Of a stretch of 6,052 bases of DNA, positions 5,960-6,052 are shown piece by piece (position 1 is the stretch's first letter; each line of letters starts with the position of its first letter). The DNA comes from Burkholderiales bacterium (lineage in GTDB: Bacteria > Pseudomonadota > Gammaproteobacteria > Burkholderiales > Burkholderiaceae_C). The DNA lies in the NCBI GenBank assembly GCA_028869035.1, contig JAGWTL010000188.1:1-6052 (forward strand), in the 5' to 3' direction. The position numbers and the translations under genes are program-made. The notes under the pieces are model-generated. The model had not been told where the DNA came from and searched no databases. It saw nothing but the letters and a program-made list of their open reading frames with translations.

Positions 5960-6052
5960 TTATTTCTTGAGGCTGGCGAAGTGCTGCTCCAGCTCTTCCA
6001 TCGAAATGGCACCGGCCTGGCGGCTGCCGTCTTCGAACAGCAGGGTCGGGGT
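5960..6052 (-). CDS. dsbC: DsbC-like thiol:disulfide interchange protein (3' end only)
   Basis: The last 30 codons and TAA (5960-5962) of a gene entering from the right edge. Seen: TPTLLFEDGSRQAGAISMEE, then a charged helix ending FASLKK. The Thr-Pro followed by a beta hairpin with a DG turn fits the cis-proline loop and last strands of the thioredoxin fold, and GTPTL-x-x-x-DG-x-x-x-x-GA is typical of DsbC/DsbG C-termini. Known: DsbC is a dimeric periplasmic isomerase that repairs wrong disulfides and is kept reduced by DsbD. The CXXC active site, dimerisation domain and signal peptide lie outside the window, so another thioredoxin-fold protein cannot be excluded. The M61 gene follows 60 nt downstream on the same strand; the repeat in the gap may fold and could attenuate or stabilise a shared transcript. 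Confidence 0.68.
   Translation of the reverse strand, partial: TPTLLFEDGSRQAGAISMEELEQHFASLKK

Noticed and set aside
1..6052. A new defence system, CRISPR array, prophage, insertion sequence or RNA gene
   Set aside because: No regular direct repeats with spacers, transposase, integrase, tRNA-like cloverleaf or rRNA signature was found. Coding is nearly continuous and made of conserved housekeeping genes.

Overview
The window looks like a chromosomal housekeeping segment of a high-GC betaproteobacterium, most likely Burkholderiales and probably Comamonadaceae. The evidence is the close fit, from memory, of TyrS, ErpA, AnmK and the M61 peptidase to betaproteobacterial versions, strong G/C bias at third codon positions (which opens long spurious antisense frames), and an interspersed repeat between dsbC and the M61 gene that resembles one I recall from Comamonadaceae. 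No mobile element, CRISPR array, tRNA or rRNA was seen.

Layout, left to right: the 3' end of erpA (+, 1-144) faces anmK (-, 159-1265). anmK lies 7 nt downstream of a membrane-anchored M23 murein endopeptidase gene (-, 1273-2724), so the two form a tight operon. A divergent promoter region of about 70 bp separates the M23 gene from tyrS (+, 2794-4035). tyrS converges, with a 13-nt gap, on a large M61 metallopeptidase gene with a C-terminal PDZ domain (-, 4049-5899). A 60-bp gap holding a degenerate palindromic repeat follows, then the 3' end of a DsbC-like thiol:disulfide interchange gene (-, 5960 to the window edge).

Functionally, the M23-anmK pair links cleavage of peptidoglycan cross-links to salvage of anhydro-MurNAc. 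erpA (Fe-S cluster insertion) and tyrS (tRNA charging) are unrelated housekeeping neighbours. The dsbC-M61 pair may be co-transcribed and concerns protein folding or proteolysis.

I do not see a new multi-gene system. The most interesting signals are small: a repeat that appears to supply the ribosome binding site and TTG start of the M61 gene; a second, weaker repeat-like stretch that seems to add an in-frame peptide to the same protein; a perfect 10-bp hairpin inside the 3' end of anmK that is well placed to terminate erpA; and a large palindrome in the tyrS/M23 divergent region that makes the M23 start uncertain.
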